NCBI GenBank assembly: GCA_037833965.1
Contig: AP031355.1
Location: forward strand, 3,621,501 to 3,685,500
Source: Marchantia polymorpha subsp. ruderalis
Taxonomy: Eukaryota; Streptophyta; Marchantiopsida; Marchantiales; Marchantiaceae
DNA: 64,000 bases
Direction of reading: 5' to 3'
Shown here in pieces: positions 1-10,647 of the stretch; positions within the stretch are counted from its first letter, which is position 1; each line of letters starts with the position of its first letter. A program made the position numbers and the translations under genes. Below the pieces are notes generated by a model. The model was not told the origin of the DNA, made no database searches, and worked only from the letters and a program-made list of their open reading frames with translations.

Positions 1-182
1 TTCGGCGCTACGCCCCCATGTCCGGAGGGTGACACGCTCGCGGAGTTCAAATCCGCCAATTCGAGCGTGAGAGTTTAATCGACGACGGCGGAGCGTGAAG
101 CCGCGCGTGAGAGCGAAGACCGTTCCAGCGTACAGCCGGCGCGGCCATCAAGTGAGACGTTCTTCACGACCAAGAGCCGACC

Positions 183-3100
183 ATGACCTTCGACCGGGCG
201 GCGGAGAGCGTCCCATTCTTGAATTCGCGATTCCAATCTCTTGTGCGCGCTGCGCGCATCCATCTGCTGGCTGCGGACCATTCTCGTCGTCGTCGCACAG
301 GAGATTTCTTGTTGATTGAGGGAGAAGTGAGTGCGCGTGATTTGGAATTGAGAGCGATTAGAGTTTGCCGAGAGAGAAAGAAACGCGGACAGTGCGGAAG
401 TAGAATGAGCGGGCGAGCGAACCCCAGGAACGCAATGACGAGACCGAGCAGATTGCGGATGGTGCCACTTCGCCTGCCGCAGAATGGGCTGCGCGCTTTC
501 GAAGAGCGCTTAATAGCAAGAAAGCTCGATTTCTTGCTATGGGGATGGAATTACATCTGCGCGAATATGGTGCGCGAGTGGCTAGAGCCACAGGGACCAC
601 CCTCGCGCGGATTGCGTCCGCATGTTGACCGGTGGACAGTCCAAGATTGGGCGCAGGCGTTGGGAAGATGTGCTGGCATGCCAGGGCATCTCCTTTTCGA
701 CAGTGAGAGCATCAAGGTGACCAAGCAAGAAGAGGCGCAATTTGTGGAGCTGTTCAAGACCGGGAGGTCAACCAAGAATGGGTACAGGACCCGTGATTAC
801 AAGGATCGATTTCGCCGGACTTTGTCCGCGGCGCTGATGCAATTACTGCAGCCGCACCGCGCCTGCTACATCACATTGTGGCAGGTCTCTTTTGTGGAGT
901 GCGTCATCGAGGGAACTCCAATTCACTGGGCGAGCATCCTGCACAGGGTGATGCGACAGCACGCGTTTGAGGAGAAGGGGGGAACTCTAAACCATCTTTC
1001 TCCTTTCCTCATCAATTTTTATCGACAGCGGAATTGTTTGACAGCGGCGGAGCTTGAACATTTTCCGCCATTGTCCATCGACCATCCCGGGAAGTATGTG
1101 CGGGAGAACGAGGTCGATACTGACGCAGAGGAGTCCCCGACTTCTACCCCATCAAGACGGAGAGACGAAGGGAGACACACTCCTGCAGCGCGAGTGCCGC
1201 GGAAGCGGCGATGGAGGGAAGAGTCCGAAGAGGAGCAGCATCAAGAACTCTCTGCTCCCATTCGACCGCGGCCGCTGTGCGAGCCATACAGCCGGCCGAA
1301 GTAGAAGGCACGCAGACTGGTGTTGCCAGCTGACAGTGCAGACACGGCGACGATTGCGACGGAGATAGGAAGTGCGTCGCCAGAGAGGCGAGAGGAAGCG
1401 CGGACGACCGCAGGAGCGACGGGCCACGCTGCAACCTCGTCGGGAGAGAGGCCGCCTACGGGCCAAGGGCCTCCGGAGTTACCACGTGCGATGCGGACAG
1501 AGGTTCCGTTTGCGCACAGGCGAACCTCCGCGGACGGACGAGCCTCCGCGGACCGGCGAACACAAGTGGACGTGGATCTACGCTTACGCGTGGGAAGGAG
1601 CAGTCCGCCTGTGCACAGGCGCTCACCTGTGCACAGGTCGCCTGTGCACAGGTCACCTGTGCACAGAACACCTCCGCACGTGCCGCCTGTGCACAGGCAA
1701 GAATCACCCCCGTTCCAACGTAGGAAGGGGAAGGAGCCGGCGGAAGAACCGCCTACGAGACACCGGCCCTCGGGGCCAGACCCTCCGGCGCACCACGCGC
1801 CGCAATTCGCGCCTTCGGCGCCAGGGCCTTCGAGCCGAGGGGACACGAGCAGAGAGCGTGCGGAGGCCGCACCATCGGCGGGAAGTACGCCGATAGATCC
1901 GCCTTCGGCGCTAGGGCCTATAGGCCAAGGAACATCGAGCGTGCGGCCCCCGGCCATGTCGCCTTCGGCGATAGACGTCCGCGGCGCTACGCCTGCGGCG
2001 GACAAGGCGCCGGCAAATGCGCCTGCGCACGGGCCGGGCACGGCCCCCACGGACCGATCGAGGGAGCAGCAGACGGAGGAGCGGAGTGACTGTCCGCGGG
2101 ACGACATCTCGATGCGCGATGCGCAATCCAACCCCGCGCAGCCACCCTCCGCTCGATCGCCTTCGGCGACGGACGACGGCGACAGAGAGAATGAGGTGGG
2201 CAATCAACCAGCGAGCGACGGGGATGCCGCTCGGATACATTCGCCTTCCGCCTTAGACATTTTGGCGACGAGCAGCGAGGCCGCAGCCGTGCCTTCGCAG
2301 GCAGCACACGTCGAGGACGTGCAGCCCCACTCGGGGCAGTCGCCAACGCAATCAATGGCGACTGAAATTCTCCACTCGGATGATGACGACGGGGGCTCCA
2401 CGGAAGAAATGTCAGGAGCAGAAGACACCGAGGAGGAGGAGGAGGAAATTGTTGGAGCGCCGGCGGCGGCGCTCTCTGAGCAGGTGATTCCGTTGCTGCG
2501 GTACTTGGATCGCAAGGTCGATAAATACGCCGACCCACTCCAGCCGGGATCTTACATCGAGTTAGTGCGCAGGCGGACTCGCACTAAAGTCCACACCAGC
2601 AAGCTATTAGCTAGAGTGGACCAGGAGTTGAGGGACTTGAAGGAGAAGCATGAGTGCTTATGGGGACAGTACAAGCTTAATCAGAAGTTCTACAAGCACT
2701 CCGAGAAGATGAAGGATGAGAAACTGGGCGAGCTCACCAAGGAGCAGGTGAAGGTCAAGGAAGCACTCAACTCTGAGCAGGCCCAGAATCGGATTTTGTC
2801 AGAGGAGCTCGTGCGACAGACGCGGTTGTTGGAACAATGTCAGCTCGCACGGCAGGCGGATGAAGAATTAATCCGCAGTTTGCAGTCAGAGTGTGGCGAA
2901 TTGAGAGCGCAACGTGCTGAAGCCGAATCGCAATTAGTGACGATTGAAGAGGATCGCAGGAAGGAGGCGGATCGCACGAAGGTGGAGACGGCGAGGCGAG
3001 TCGCCCACTGTCTCAAGGGCTACGCCCACTGGGAAGTGAAGGCGCAGGAGAAACTCACCCTGCGTGAGTTTGAATTGCGCGCAGCCGGGTTGTTGTCAGG

Positions 3101-3335
3101 CGACAGTAGGAGTCGGCGGAAGGTAGCGAAGAAGCTCGAGGCCTTCCTGTCGAAGGCACAGGATACCATGTCCGCCCTCGAGGGGGAAGTGTCCGCGGCG
3201 TTGCAGCGGTTGGGGCTGCGCAGTCGAGCGGAAGAGTGGCAGGGTAGAGAGTTAGTGCGCGGCAGTCGGCCGCGCAGGAGACGTAGTACAGGTTCCGCGG
3301 AGTGTAGTGTAGCGTGGTTCCGTGCAGGCGTGTAG
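183..3335 (+). pseudogene. U3-encoded coiled-coil protein of LTR P (broken copy)
   Basis: This is the same protein as the intact frames at 10648-13785 and 23375-26533, with about one break. The order is: N-terminal helical domain with the motif LDFLLWGWN; a middle built of short repeats (PVHRS units near 1600-1700, ASADR units near 1525-1560); an acidic run (near 2370-2450); a long charged heptad-rich coiled coil (near 2560-3180); and an arginine-rich tail. P has one more PVHRS unit than the copies in O and M. The function is unknown. The N-terminal part looks to me like the helical 'putative plant transposon protein' domain that travels with plant Ty3 elements, but this is inference from pattern. 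Confidence 0.7.
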
Positions 3336-3370
3336 CGTAGTGCAGTGTAGTGTTAGTTAGGATTTAGAGG

Positions 3371-3400
3371 GTATAAAATAGTTCCAGGCGTTTTGCCTGG
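3371..3400 (+). promoter_or_regulatory. LTR core promoter with TATA box and stem-loop (P)
   Basis: TATAAAA lies at 3372-3378. A perfect stem-loop CCAGGC-GTTTT-GCCTGG follows at 3384-3400. The TATA box lies after the U3 open frame, so transcription of the element starts downstream of that frame. The same pair is found in O, N and M, and with a compensated base pair in B2 and B3. Transcription would be expected to start close to the 3' side of the stem-loop. Confidence 0.7.
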
Positions 3401-4347
3401 GGTTCTTTCCCATCAGAAGTGCAGATCAGGAACCCATTTCCTTTGCGTGTTTGTGTCCTTGAGTTTTGTCACCACGCAGGAGGAGTTACAACTTAGCGTT
3501 CCGCATTTTGTAGCTGAAGGCCTTCGGCCGAATGTTCAGAGCTAGTACATTGGTTAGAGACTTGAGTAGTTCGGATCTGCACCTGCGTGTGACTGCCGAT
3601 GCTCAGAGCCAGTGACTAGTTAGATACTTGAACAGTTTCGCCCCTACACCTTCGAGTGTTCCTTTCTGATTGTACTTCCTTGGGATTTTTCCCCTGAATG
3701 CCAAAGTGAAGTTTTGCTACTTCGTGTAAGCCTTGGTTGTAAATTCAGGTTACGCTGCAGCAGGTGCCTTGAGGGTAACCCCTGTAGTATTTCTGGGAAT
3801 GACAAGTGCCTGAGAATTCAAACTCTTCAATAGACTGTTGTTGTGTTACTGGAATGTTTCACAGTGAGTCCTTCAGTGCGGACCTGTGTTCTCTGCGCGT
3901 TTTGTGAGTTGAGAGTGTTGTTCACCGCGTCTTAGTGACTTCGATCCGAAGTAGGTAGTCCAAACCGGGTTTCCTACACTAGCAGCAAGCTAGTGGAAGT
4001 GTTGTAAAAGCCGGAGTTGGAAGTCACTGCCCGCAGCTTTGCCGAGTGTACTCTTGAGACACTTTCCCCCTGAAATCTTGAAGTAGAGGTCCTAACGGAT
4101 CTCTGGGTTGTGTTTCTGTAGTTTCAGGTGTGTGTGTGTGTGTGTGTGTTACGCTGCACTGTGCGACCTCCGAGTGCGCTCCGAGTGGACACTTGCAGTA
4201 TTTCTGGGAGTGACAGTTGCCTGAGAATTCAAACTCCTCAATAGTCTGTTAAAACGTGACACTTTATACCCTGTGTGTTCCTCTGTCCCTGTGGGTTCGA
4301 CCTTTCTACCACTATATTGCAGTTTTAGCCTTTAGTGGGTTATTACA
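3401..4347 (+). repeat. R-U5 region of LTR P with an internal direct repeat and a TG run
   Basis: This stretch of about 950 bp between promoter and LTR end has no credible open frame. It contains a diverged direct repeat whose cores lie at 3786-3838 and 4198-4250 (both begin AGTATTTCTGGGA and include GCCTGAGAATTCAAACT). Each core is preceded by a GTTACGCTGCA motif. A (TG)n run lies at 4128-4149 and varies in length among the copies. The same layout recurs in O, N and M. Confidence 0.7.
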
Positions 4348-6614
4348 ACAGCCGGGTTTTGACAAAGTTACGTAATTTGCAGCGAGAGAAGAAAGAGAGT
4401 CTGTGTGACTACACTGAGAGATTTCTGGACCTCCTCGACAGAATACCGAAAACAGGGCCAGGGTCCCCTTTCTCGGTACAACAAGCTGTGGATTGGTACG
4501 TGACCGGTTTAACTCGGGAGATGGAGACTTTTTGCCGACGCAGCAAGTGCGACACTATTGAGGATGTGATTGCATCGGCAGAAGCCTTCGAAACTTCCAC
4601 TCTCAACCGAAGAGGGAGAGAGAGACGAGAGTCGAAGGAGCGAAAACCGAAGGGAGGGCGAAGACGGCGTAGAGGTACAACTCCGTCATCGGAGGAATCG
4701 TCTTCGGACGAGAACCGTTCTTCATCCGAAGAAGAGGAAACCTCATCGTCGGAGGAGGAGAAGAAGAGGAAGAAGCATGGGTCCGTGAAGAAAAAGGGCA
4801 TCCGACGAGTGACTACGGACAGAGCGCCGGGAGACATAGCCTCGAAGATGGAGACCCTGGTGAAGGACTTCGCCGATCTCAAGGTTCAAGTGGTAGGCGG
4901 GCATGATCGCCGAAAATCACCCGGGAGAGTGCGAGCGAACTTATGGTGTACTACGTGCGGGGCGGTGGGACATGCAAACACCGAGTGCCTTACCACCCGT
5001 CCGTCATATCCAGTCAACGCAGTAGAGTGGGCGCAACCGTACTATGGAGAGCACCCTCAGTACTATGGAGAGGCTAGCGAAGAGACAGCCTACGCCGTCC
5101 AGTCGGTTCCTACCCCTCCTGCAGTTTCAGCAATGCAAGTCCCACGATATATTCCGGTGGATCGGGCCACTACGGTACCTGTGAGGCGGAGAGCACCTCC
5201 AGGGACGTTTGACCCACCGCCACCGCGAGCTTGTTATAATTGCGGGGAAGTTGGGCACTTCTCACCGCAGTGTCCCCATCCAAAAAGGCGAAACGATTAT
5301 GCTCCGACATGTAGTAATTGCAAGAAGGTCGGGCACACTGCGCCAGAGTGTGATCAGCCACCAGTCCCTCGGCCAGCGGTACGATTTGTGAACACTCCTG
5401 CCAAGGAGGACGTGCAAGTTAACCAGGTCGAAGTAGGTTCAGACGGGGATGGCGAAGACGAAGAATGGCCGGCTGAAGAGGTTATGTGCGCACGGGTCGA
5501 AACTCGTAGCTCCAAGAAATCCAAGGAGCAAGAGCGTGACACTCGCAAGCACGAACGGAGAACCGCCGACCGGACGGGAAAAGGAAAGGAGAAGACATCC
5601 AGCAAGTCCGACTTGCGACCTGCTCGGAAGTCTTCGGCTACGCGAGAAACACCAGCAGTGCGACCCCAGACGGCAGTCGAGGACGAGCCAGTGCGCCTAC
5701 TGAAACGGGACTACGCTCCGGATATCCGCAACGAGGTAGCCAACCTGTTGAAGGAAGCGATCCGCACTCAAAAGGACCCACCGCGGCCAGACTTGACCTC
5801 CTCCCTTGGGGCGAAGTTGGCAGCCACCGGGGAACCTCGCAGAGCGTCGCCGACCCCGGCGACCCAACGCGCCCACTATGACTTGGTCGAAGATCTCGGG
5901 AGTCGAAAAGTGAACATCACGTTCAAGCAGCTCTTGGAGGACAATAAGACGTATCGGAGAATGTTGATGCTTTCGCTACGGCATCCGCGGAAGCCGCGCG
6001 CATCCACATCCTCTCAAGTATATCAAGTGGAGAGCGAAGACCAAGGGCCACCCGAGATCGATGTGGAAATAGCAGGGTGTTGTGTACGCAGAGTGCCAAT
6101 CGACTCTGGATCAGGAGTCAACATAATGACGGAGGATACAGCGAGAGCCTTGGGGTTCAGTCAATACGAACCCTCGAAGCGTGTGTTGAGATTAGCGGAT
6201 CAGACGCGGAGAATGCCTGCAGGTATGCTGCGCAATGTCAAGACAACTATCGGGGGTGCGGACTTTCGGTTGACGTATATCATCCTTCAACCGATGATGA
6301 AGCAGGGCTATGACGTTCTGCTCGGGCGACCATGGCTATATGGTGCACAAGTCAGATGTGATTGGCGAAGACATCGCCTTAAGTTTCCTCATCCTTCGGA
6401 ACCGACCAAAACCATTACGGTGCCCTGGAATAGGGTCAGGCACGAAGGAGAGACCCCATCGACAAGTGCAGGTTACACATCGGCCGAGGACAGTGAGTCG
6501 ACCGCGCGATCGGATTCCAGTGGTACCGAATCCGACTACTTCGTGGGATTCGTTGCCTGCTGTTCGGTGGGAGAAGAAGAAGAGCCGGGAGCTATTCAGC
6601 CGGAAGACGAATAG
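4348..6614 (+). CDS. gag-pro: gag-protease of element O (5' part cut off by insertion P)
   Basis: The frame starts inside the Retrotrans_gag domain at SRVLTKLRNLQREKKES. It continues through a basic and serine/glutamate-rich linker to three CCHC zinc knuckles (CTTCGAVGHANTEC, CYNCGEVGHFSPQC, CSNCKKVGHTAPEC, about 4950-5360). It ends in an aspartic protease with the active site IDSGSG near 6100 and the flap/C-terminal motif DVLLGRPWL near 6315. Gag packages the RNA and the protease matures the polyprotein. The full-length counterpart is 19440-22274 on the minus strand. Confidence 0.85.
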
Positions 6615-6620
6615 CAATTA
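6612..6620 (+). promoter_or_regulatory. Candidate leaky-stop (read-through) signal between gag-pro and pol
   Basis: gag-pro and pol are in the same frame and separated by one amber codon in the context TAG CAA TTA. That is the context known for read-through in tobamoviruses. The same nine bases occur at the same place in element M, where the downstream reading frame is also kept. Read-through of a gag stop is a known way for retroelements to make Gag-Pol. Its use in this family is my inference. Confidence 0.6.
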
Positions 6621-9455
6621 ACTGTGGGACTGGGAAGGAGTGAGACGAGTCACACCGAGGGCATTGTCGACCCTAGTGACTGTCACGAAGTACAACTCAG
6701 TCCCGGCAAGTGCTTGAAGGTATCAAGCGCAGTGAGAGGAGACGAGCTAAGGAAAGTACAGGCATTCCTTGGCCATTATGTCGACGTCTTCGCCTGGAAG
6801 ATCGAGGACATGAAGGGGATACCTGCACGGTATGAGGAACACCGTATCGATTTACTGGACGACTCAGTACCCATACGACAGCGCCAGTATCGCCTCAACC
6901 CAAAATACTCCTTGCTAGTGAAAGAGGAGATAGATAAGTACTTGAGCGCTGGTATTATTTACCCTGTGCTCAGCAGCGAGTGGGTGTCGCCGATTGTTAT
7001 CGTACCCAAGAAGTTGACGGGTAAGATACGAGTGTGTTAGGATTTCCGGAAGTTGAATGCAGCAACACGCAAGGATCATCACCCGTTACCATTCACGGAT
7101 GCCATTCTAGACCATGTCGCAGGACATGAATGTTATAGCTTCCTGGATGGGTTCTCAGGTTACAATCAGGTGTCTATCCGTGAACAGGACAAGGATAAAA
7201 CTACGTTCACAACCGACTGGGGAACTTACGCATACCACAAGATGCCCTTCGGTCTGTGCAACGCGCCTGCCACCTTTCAACGGATGATGACCAATATCTT
7301 TCAGGAACAACTGAGGAAGTTCCTGGAAATATTCATAGATGACTTCTGTGTCTTTGGGAAGCGGTCTGAACACTTAAGTCACTTGAAGCAGACCTTCGAT
7401 AAATGTAGAGAGAGCAGTTTATCACTGCATCCCGAGAAGTGCTTTTTCTTCATGACTAGTGGGATCTTGTTGGGTCATCGGGTCTCGGCAGACGGCATTG
7501 CGGTGGACGTCGAGAAGGTCAAGGTTATACTCGAGCTTGAGCCACCCACGAATCTAAGAGAGCTGCGAGCATTCCTGGGTCATGTGGGCTACTACCGAAG
7601 ATTCATACACCTGTATGCAATACTGGCGGCGGACCTGACCAAGTTGTTGAAGAAGGACGAGCCTTATGCTTGGGGTGCGAATCAGCAGTCAGCATTTGAG
7701 GCTCTGAAAGCGAAACTCACGACTGCTCCCGTACTAAGGAGTCCAGACTGGAATCGACCATTCCATGTTTACGTTGACACATCGGCATTCGCCATCGGTG
7801 TAGTACTGAGTCAAAAGGATGACAACAAAAAGGACTACCCGATCTACTTCGCGAGCCGACAGCTGTCTCTAGCAGAGCGGAAGTACACCACGACGGAGAG
7901 AGAAGCGTTGGGGATGGTGTACTCCTGTAAAAAGTTCCGTCACTACCTAATCTGCTACGAGTTTGTGTTCCATGTGGACCACTACGCATTGCAACACCTA
8001 GTCAAGAAAGCCGACCTATCCGGTCGAATCGCCAGGTGGGTATTGTTACTACAAGAGTTCACCTACACAGTCCAGACCAGGAAAGGGGTGCACCACGAAA
8101 ATGCGGATTACTTGTCCCGATTATGGACCCAGCCGACAGAGGAGGAATTGGTGGACGATTTTCCAGATGAAGAGTTATTTCAGTTGTCTGCAGGACATGA
8201 GTCCCGCTATGCCGACCTGTATCGATATCTGCTAACCCTCCAGTGTCCCGAAGGCATGGATTTGGAACAGCGAACTGTCTTTATTCATAAGGCAGGCCCG
8301 TACCAACTCCAGCAGGGGGTTTTGTTCAAGAAGATGGCAGATGAGCGCTTATGCAGATGCCTGGAGGAATCAGAGGTACCAAGAATAGTGAGTGCGATGC
8401 ATACTGAGGAGGCGGGTGGACACTATGCCACCAGGAACACGGTCACAAAGATCCTAAATGCGGGATATTGGTGGCCGACCATGTTTAAGGATGTTCTCGA
8501 TTACATCCGCAAGTGCGACAGTTGCCAGAGGACGGGGAGACCGACGCCTACAACACGCTGGCCCCTGACTCCCATCATGCCTCTAGCACCTTTCGAAAAG
8601 TGGGGTATTGACTTTGTAGGGCCGATACAACCAGTGACTAGAAGTACACGAAGGCGCTACATTCTGGTAGCAACGGACTACGCCACCAAAATGGTAGAGG
8701 CCCGGGCCACCAGAAGGGATGATGCTGCCACAGTGGCAGCATTCTTGTTTGAGTCAATCATCACACGCTACGGATGTCCCTTAGAGCTAGTCAGCGACAG
8801 GGGCACGCATTTTCTGAATCAGATCATCGAAGATCTGACACGGTATTTCCACATCAAGCACCGGAAGACTACTCCATACAATCCCAAGGCAAATGGACTG
8901 ACGGAGAAGTCCAATGGTCTGCTGTGTAAAATACTACTCAAGGTCACGGTGAATCACGCTCACGACTGGGATACGAAGCTAGCAGCCGCTCTATGGGCGT
9001 ACCGCACAGCTGAGAAGATCACGACCAAACAGACACCATACTTTCTGGTGTATGGGCAACACCCGATCCTCCCGATCGAATTTGAAGTACCCACCCAACG
9101 AACGTTGGATTTGCAAAGGATGGGCGCAGAGGAGAGTCAGCTCTACAGGTTACAGGAAGTCACGCTGCTGGATGAGAGGAGAAGAGACGCCGAAGATCGC
9201 ACCAGGAAAATCCAGCTCCGCCGAAAGGAGAGATACGATAAAAAGATCAAACCGGTAATCCTGCAGGCGGGTGATTTGGCATTGCTCTACGACAGCAGGC
9301 ATGCCAGATTCCCAGGCAAACTGCACCTAAGGTGGATGGGACCTTACAGGGTTGTCGAAGTCTTCCCGAATGGATCCATCCAACTTGCGGACCTGGCCGG
9401 CGATTTGTTAGGCACCCGAGTGAACGGGTGGCGGTTGAAGAAATACCACATGTGA
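6615..9455 (+). pseudogene. pol: pol of element O: reverse transcriptase, RNase H, integrase
   Basis: Reverse transcriptase carries FIDDFCVFGK at about 7330-7360 and KMPFGLCNAPATFQ just before it. RNase H follows (HVYVDTSAFAIGVVLSQK near 7765; TTEREALGMV near 7890). Integrase has an HHCC finger (HTEEAGGHYA and CDSCQR, about 8400-8530), then a D,D-35-E core (GIDFVGPI, LVSDRGTHF, NPKANGLTEKSN). It ends with a GPY/F-like module (GPYRVVEVFPNGSIQL near 9340). There is no chromodomain and no second RNase H. About one break is present and the rest reads cleanly. Confidence 0.85.
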
Positions 9456-9475
9456 GTGTTCGCGTGGGCGCTCAC

Positions 9476-9492
9476 AATTGAGGAGGGGGGCA
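9476..9492 (+). other. Polypurine tract of element O
   Basis: AATTGAGGAGGGGGGCA lies directly before the LTR start TGTGGTACCCC at 9493 and 21 bp after the pol stop. This is the expected place for plus-strand priming, and it fixes the 5' boundary of the LTR independently. Confidence 0.85.
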
Positions 9493-10647
9493 TGTGGTAC
9501 CCCACTTTTGGCAATTTTGAGGAAATTAAAACATTTTTGGAAAACTGTACCCTGGCAGCATTGTAAATAGCCTTCGGTACGTCAAAACAGAGTGAATCCG
9601 GAAGATCGCAGGGATTCTCGAGGGATCTTGTAGAATCTGGGATTTGGGGTGCCGCAGTAAGGACAGGCACCACCCTCCCTGCGCGCTCCGCAGTTAGGAT
9701 CTCTACGGCGCAAGGCGCAAAACCCGCCTTCGGAGGTTGCGTCCGCGGCTGTAGGGAAACCCCCGTAATTAGGTAAACCCTCGGGCGCCTTGACCAAGTT
9801 AGGGTCCCGTTGGAAAGAGCTCGACGCGCTGATTCTAACGAGCCCAAGAACGCTTGGAACGGACGAGGACTTAGGGAGTTATCGCTACTGGAAGAAACGA
9901 AGGCGTTCGCCTGTGCACAGGCGAAGTAGGGTTAGGGAAGGCGCGAAGTCCGCCTACGCACAGGCGCTCGCCTGTGCACAGGCACTTCGGCGTCGGCAGA
10001 AAATCCGCCTTGGGCCCTAGAAATGCGCCTTGTGAGGTAGAAAGTGTACGGCGCCTTCCGCGCCAGCGCAGCGCCGCGTACGTCGGAAGAGCCGCCAGAG
10101 TAATCCAATAGGTACGGACCGTGCGGACGGCACGGGTGGATGCGCTCTTGGACGGACGGAGTTGCGGCGGCGGAAGCGCCGACGGAGAGACAAGGAACGG
10201 ACAGACTGGACGGAGACGGCTGACCACGGTCAACGCCTTCCGCGCCAGCGCAGCGCCGCGGACGGAATTCGCCTGCGCACAGGCGAACGCCTGTGCACAG
10301 GAGGATGTTCAAGTTCCGCGCCGGCGGAGAATCCGCCGAGGCCCCTGCCTGCGCACAGGCAGGAGTTGAATTTTTGTCCGACATGCGGACACACGCGTCA
10401 AGGCAGCGGGAGATTGGCCGAGGGGCGGTACGAACAAGTGTACCGCGCAAGGCGGAAAACTCGCCTTCGGCGCTACGCCCCCATGTCCGCAGGGCGACAC
10501 GCTCGCGGAGTTCAAATCCGCCAATTCGAGCGTGAGAGTTTAATCGACGACGGCGGAGCGTGAAGCCGCGCGTGAGAGCGAAGACCGTTCCAGCGTACAG
10601 CCGGCGCGGCCATCAAGTGAGACGTTCTTCACGACCAAGAGCCGACC
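9493..10647 (+). repeat. 5' part of U3 in LTR O, rich in short palindromes
   Basis: This non-coding leader of U3 carries repeated 16-bp palindromes of the type CGCCTGTGCACAGGCG (for example near 9907, 9966, 10270, 10285 and 10347) and short inverted repeats around CGCCTTCGGCG. The same palindromes continue into the open frame at 12070-12150. They recur at matching places in P, N and M. They could be binding sites, or simply a repeat that spread in the LTR. No credible open frame was found in this stretch. Confidence 0.6.

Larger units (their letters stand above)
1..4347 (+). mobile_element. LTR 'P' of the family-A Ty3/gypsy element (left end outside window)
   Basis: Position 1 aligns with position 10466 inside the complete LTR of element O, so about 970 bp of this LTR lie to the left of the window. 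It contains the rest of U3 with the U3 open frame, a TATA box at 3372, and R-U5. It ends at TTATTACA (4340-4347), followed directly by gag of element O with no primer-binding site. It is therefore an LTR inserted into O's gag, not O's own 5' LTR. A 5-bp target duplication would be ACAGC (4348-4352). P is the youngest layer of the nest. Whether it is a solo LTR or the right end of a whole element cannot be seen here. Confidence 0.85.
4348..9492 (+). mobile_element. Internal region of family-A Ty3/gypsy element 'O'
   Basis: It runs from within gag to the polypurine tract and has the Ty3/gypsy order: gag, protease, reverse transcriptase, RNase H, integrase. The 5' end (5' LTR, primer site, start of gag) is separated from it by insertion of P and must lie left of the window. 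Integrase ends in a GPY/F-type module without a chromodomain. With the tRNA-Asp primer site seen in M, this places the family with the non-chromovirus Athila/Tat side of Ty3/gypsy. O looks nearly whole apart from the insertion and about one break in pol. It is young, because it matches M very closely. Confidence 0.88.

Noticed and set aside
1241-2203. Long antisense open frame inside the U3 gene (also 11706-12581, 15368-16243 and 24195-25475)
   Set aside because: It is present in all family-A copies but lies wholly over the GC-rich low-complexity middle of the sense protein. Its composition (Gly, Ser, Ala, Cys-Thr-Gly runs) follows from the palindromic repeats read backwards, and no domain is seen.
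4255-4347. tRNA-like text near the LTR end (complement has TAGTGGTAGAA and GGTCGAACCC)
   Set aside because: It resembles A and B boxes, but no cloverleaf can be drawn and the boxes are much too close. It is conserved because it is LTR sequence.
4409-4882. Minus-strand serine-rich open frame opposite gag (also 21175-21648 +)
   Set aside because: It mirrors the Glu/Ser-rich linker of gag, with no domain and no separate signals.
1-9492. P as the 5' LTR of element O
   Set aside because: No primer-binding site or gag start lies between LTR P and gag. The junction is exactly LTR end to mid-gag, which fits an insertion into gag, not a 5' LTR.
9905-10370. Regularly recurring CGCCTGTGCACAGGCG units resembling a CRISPR array
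   Set aside because: Spacing is irregular, the spacers are LTR sequence shared among copies, and the window is plant DNA. These are palindromic units of the LTR.
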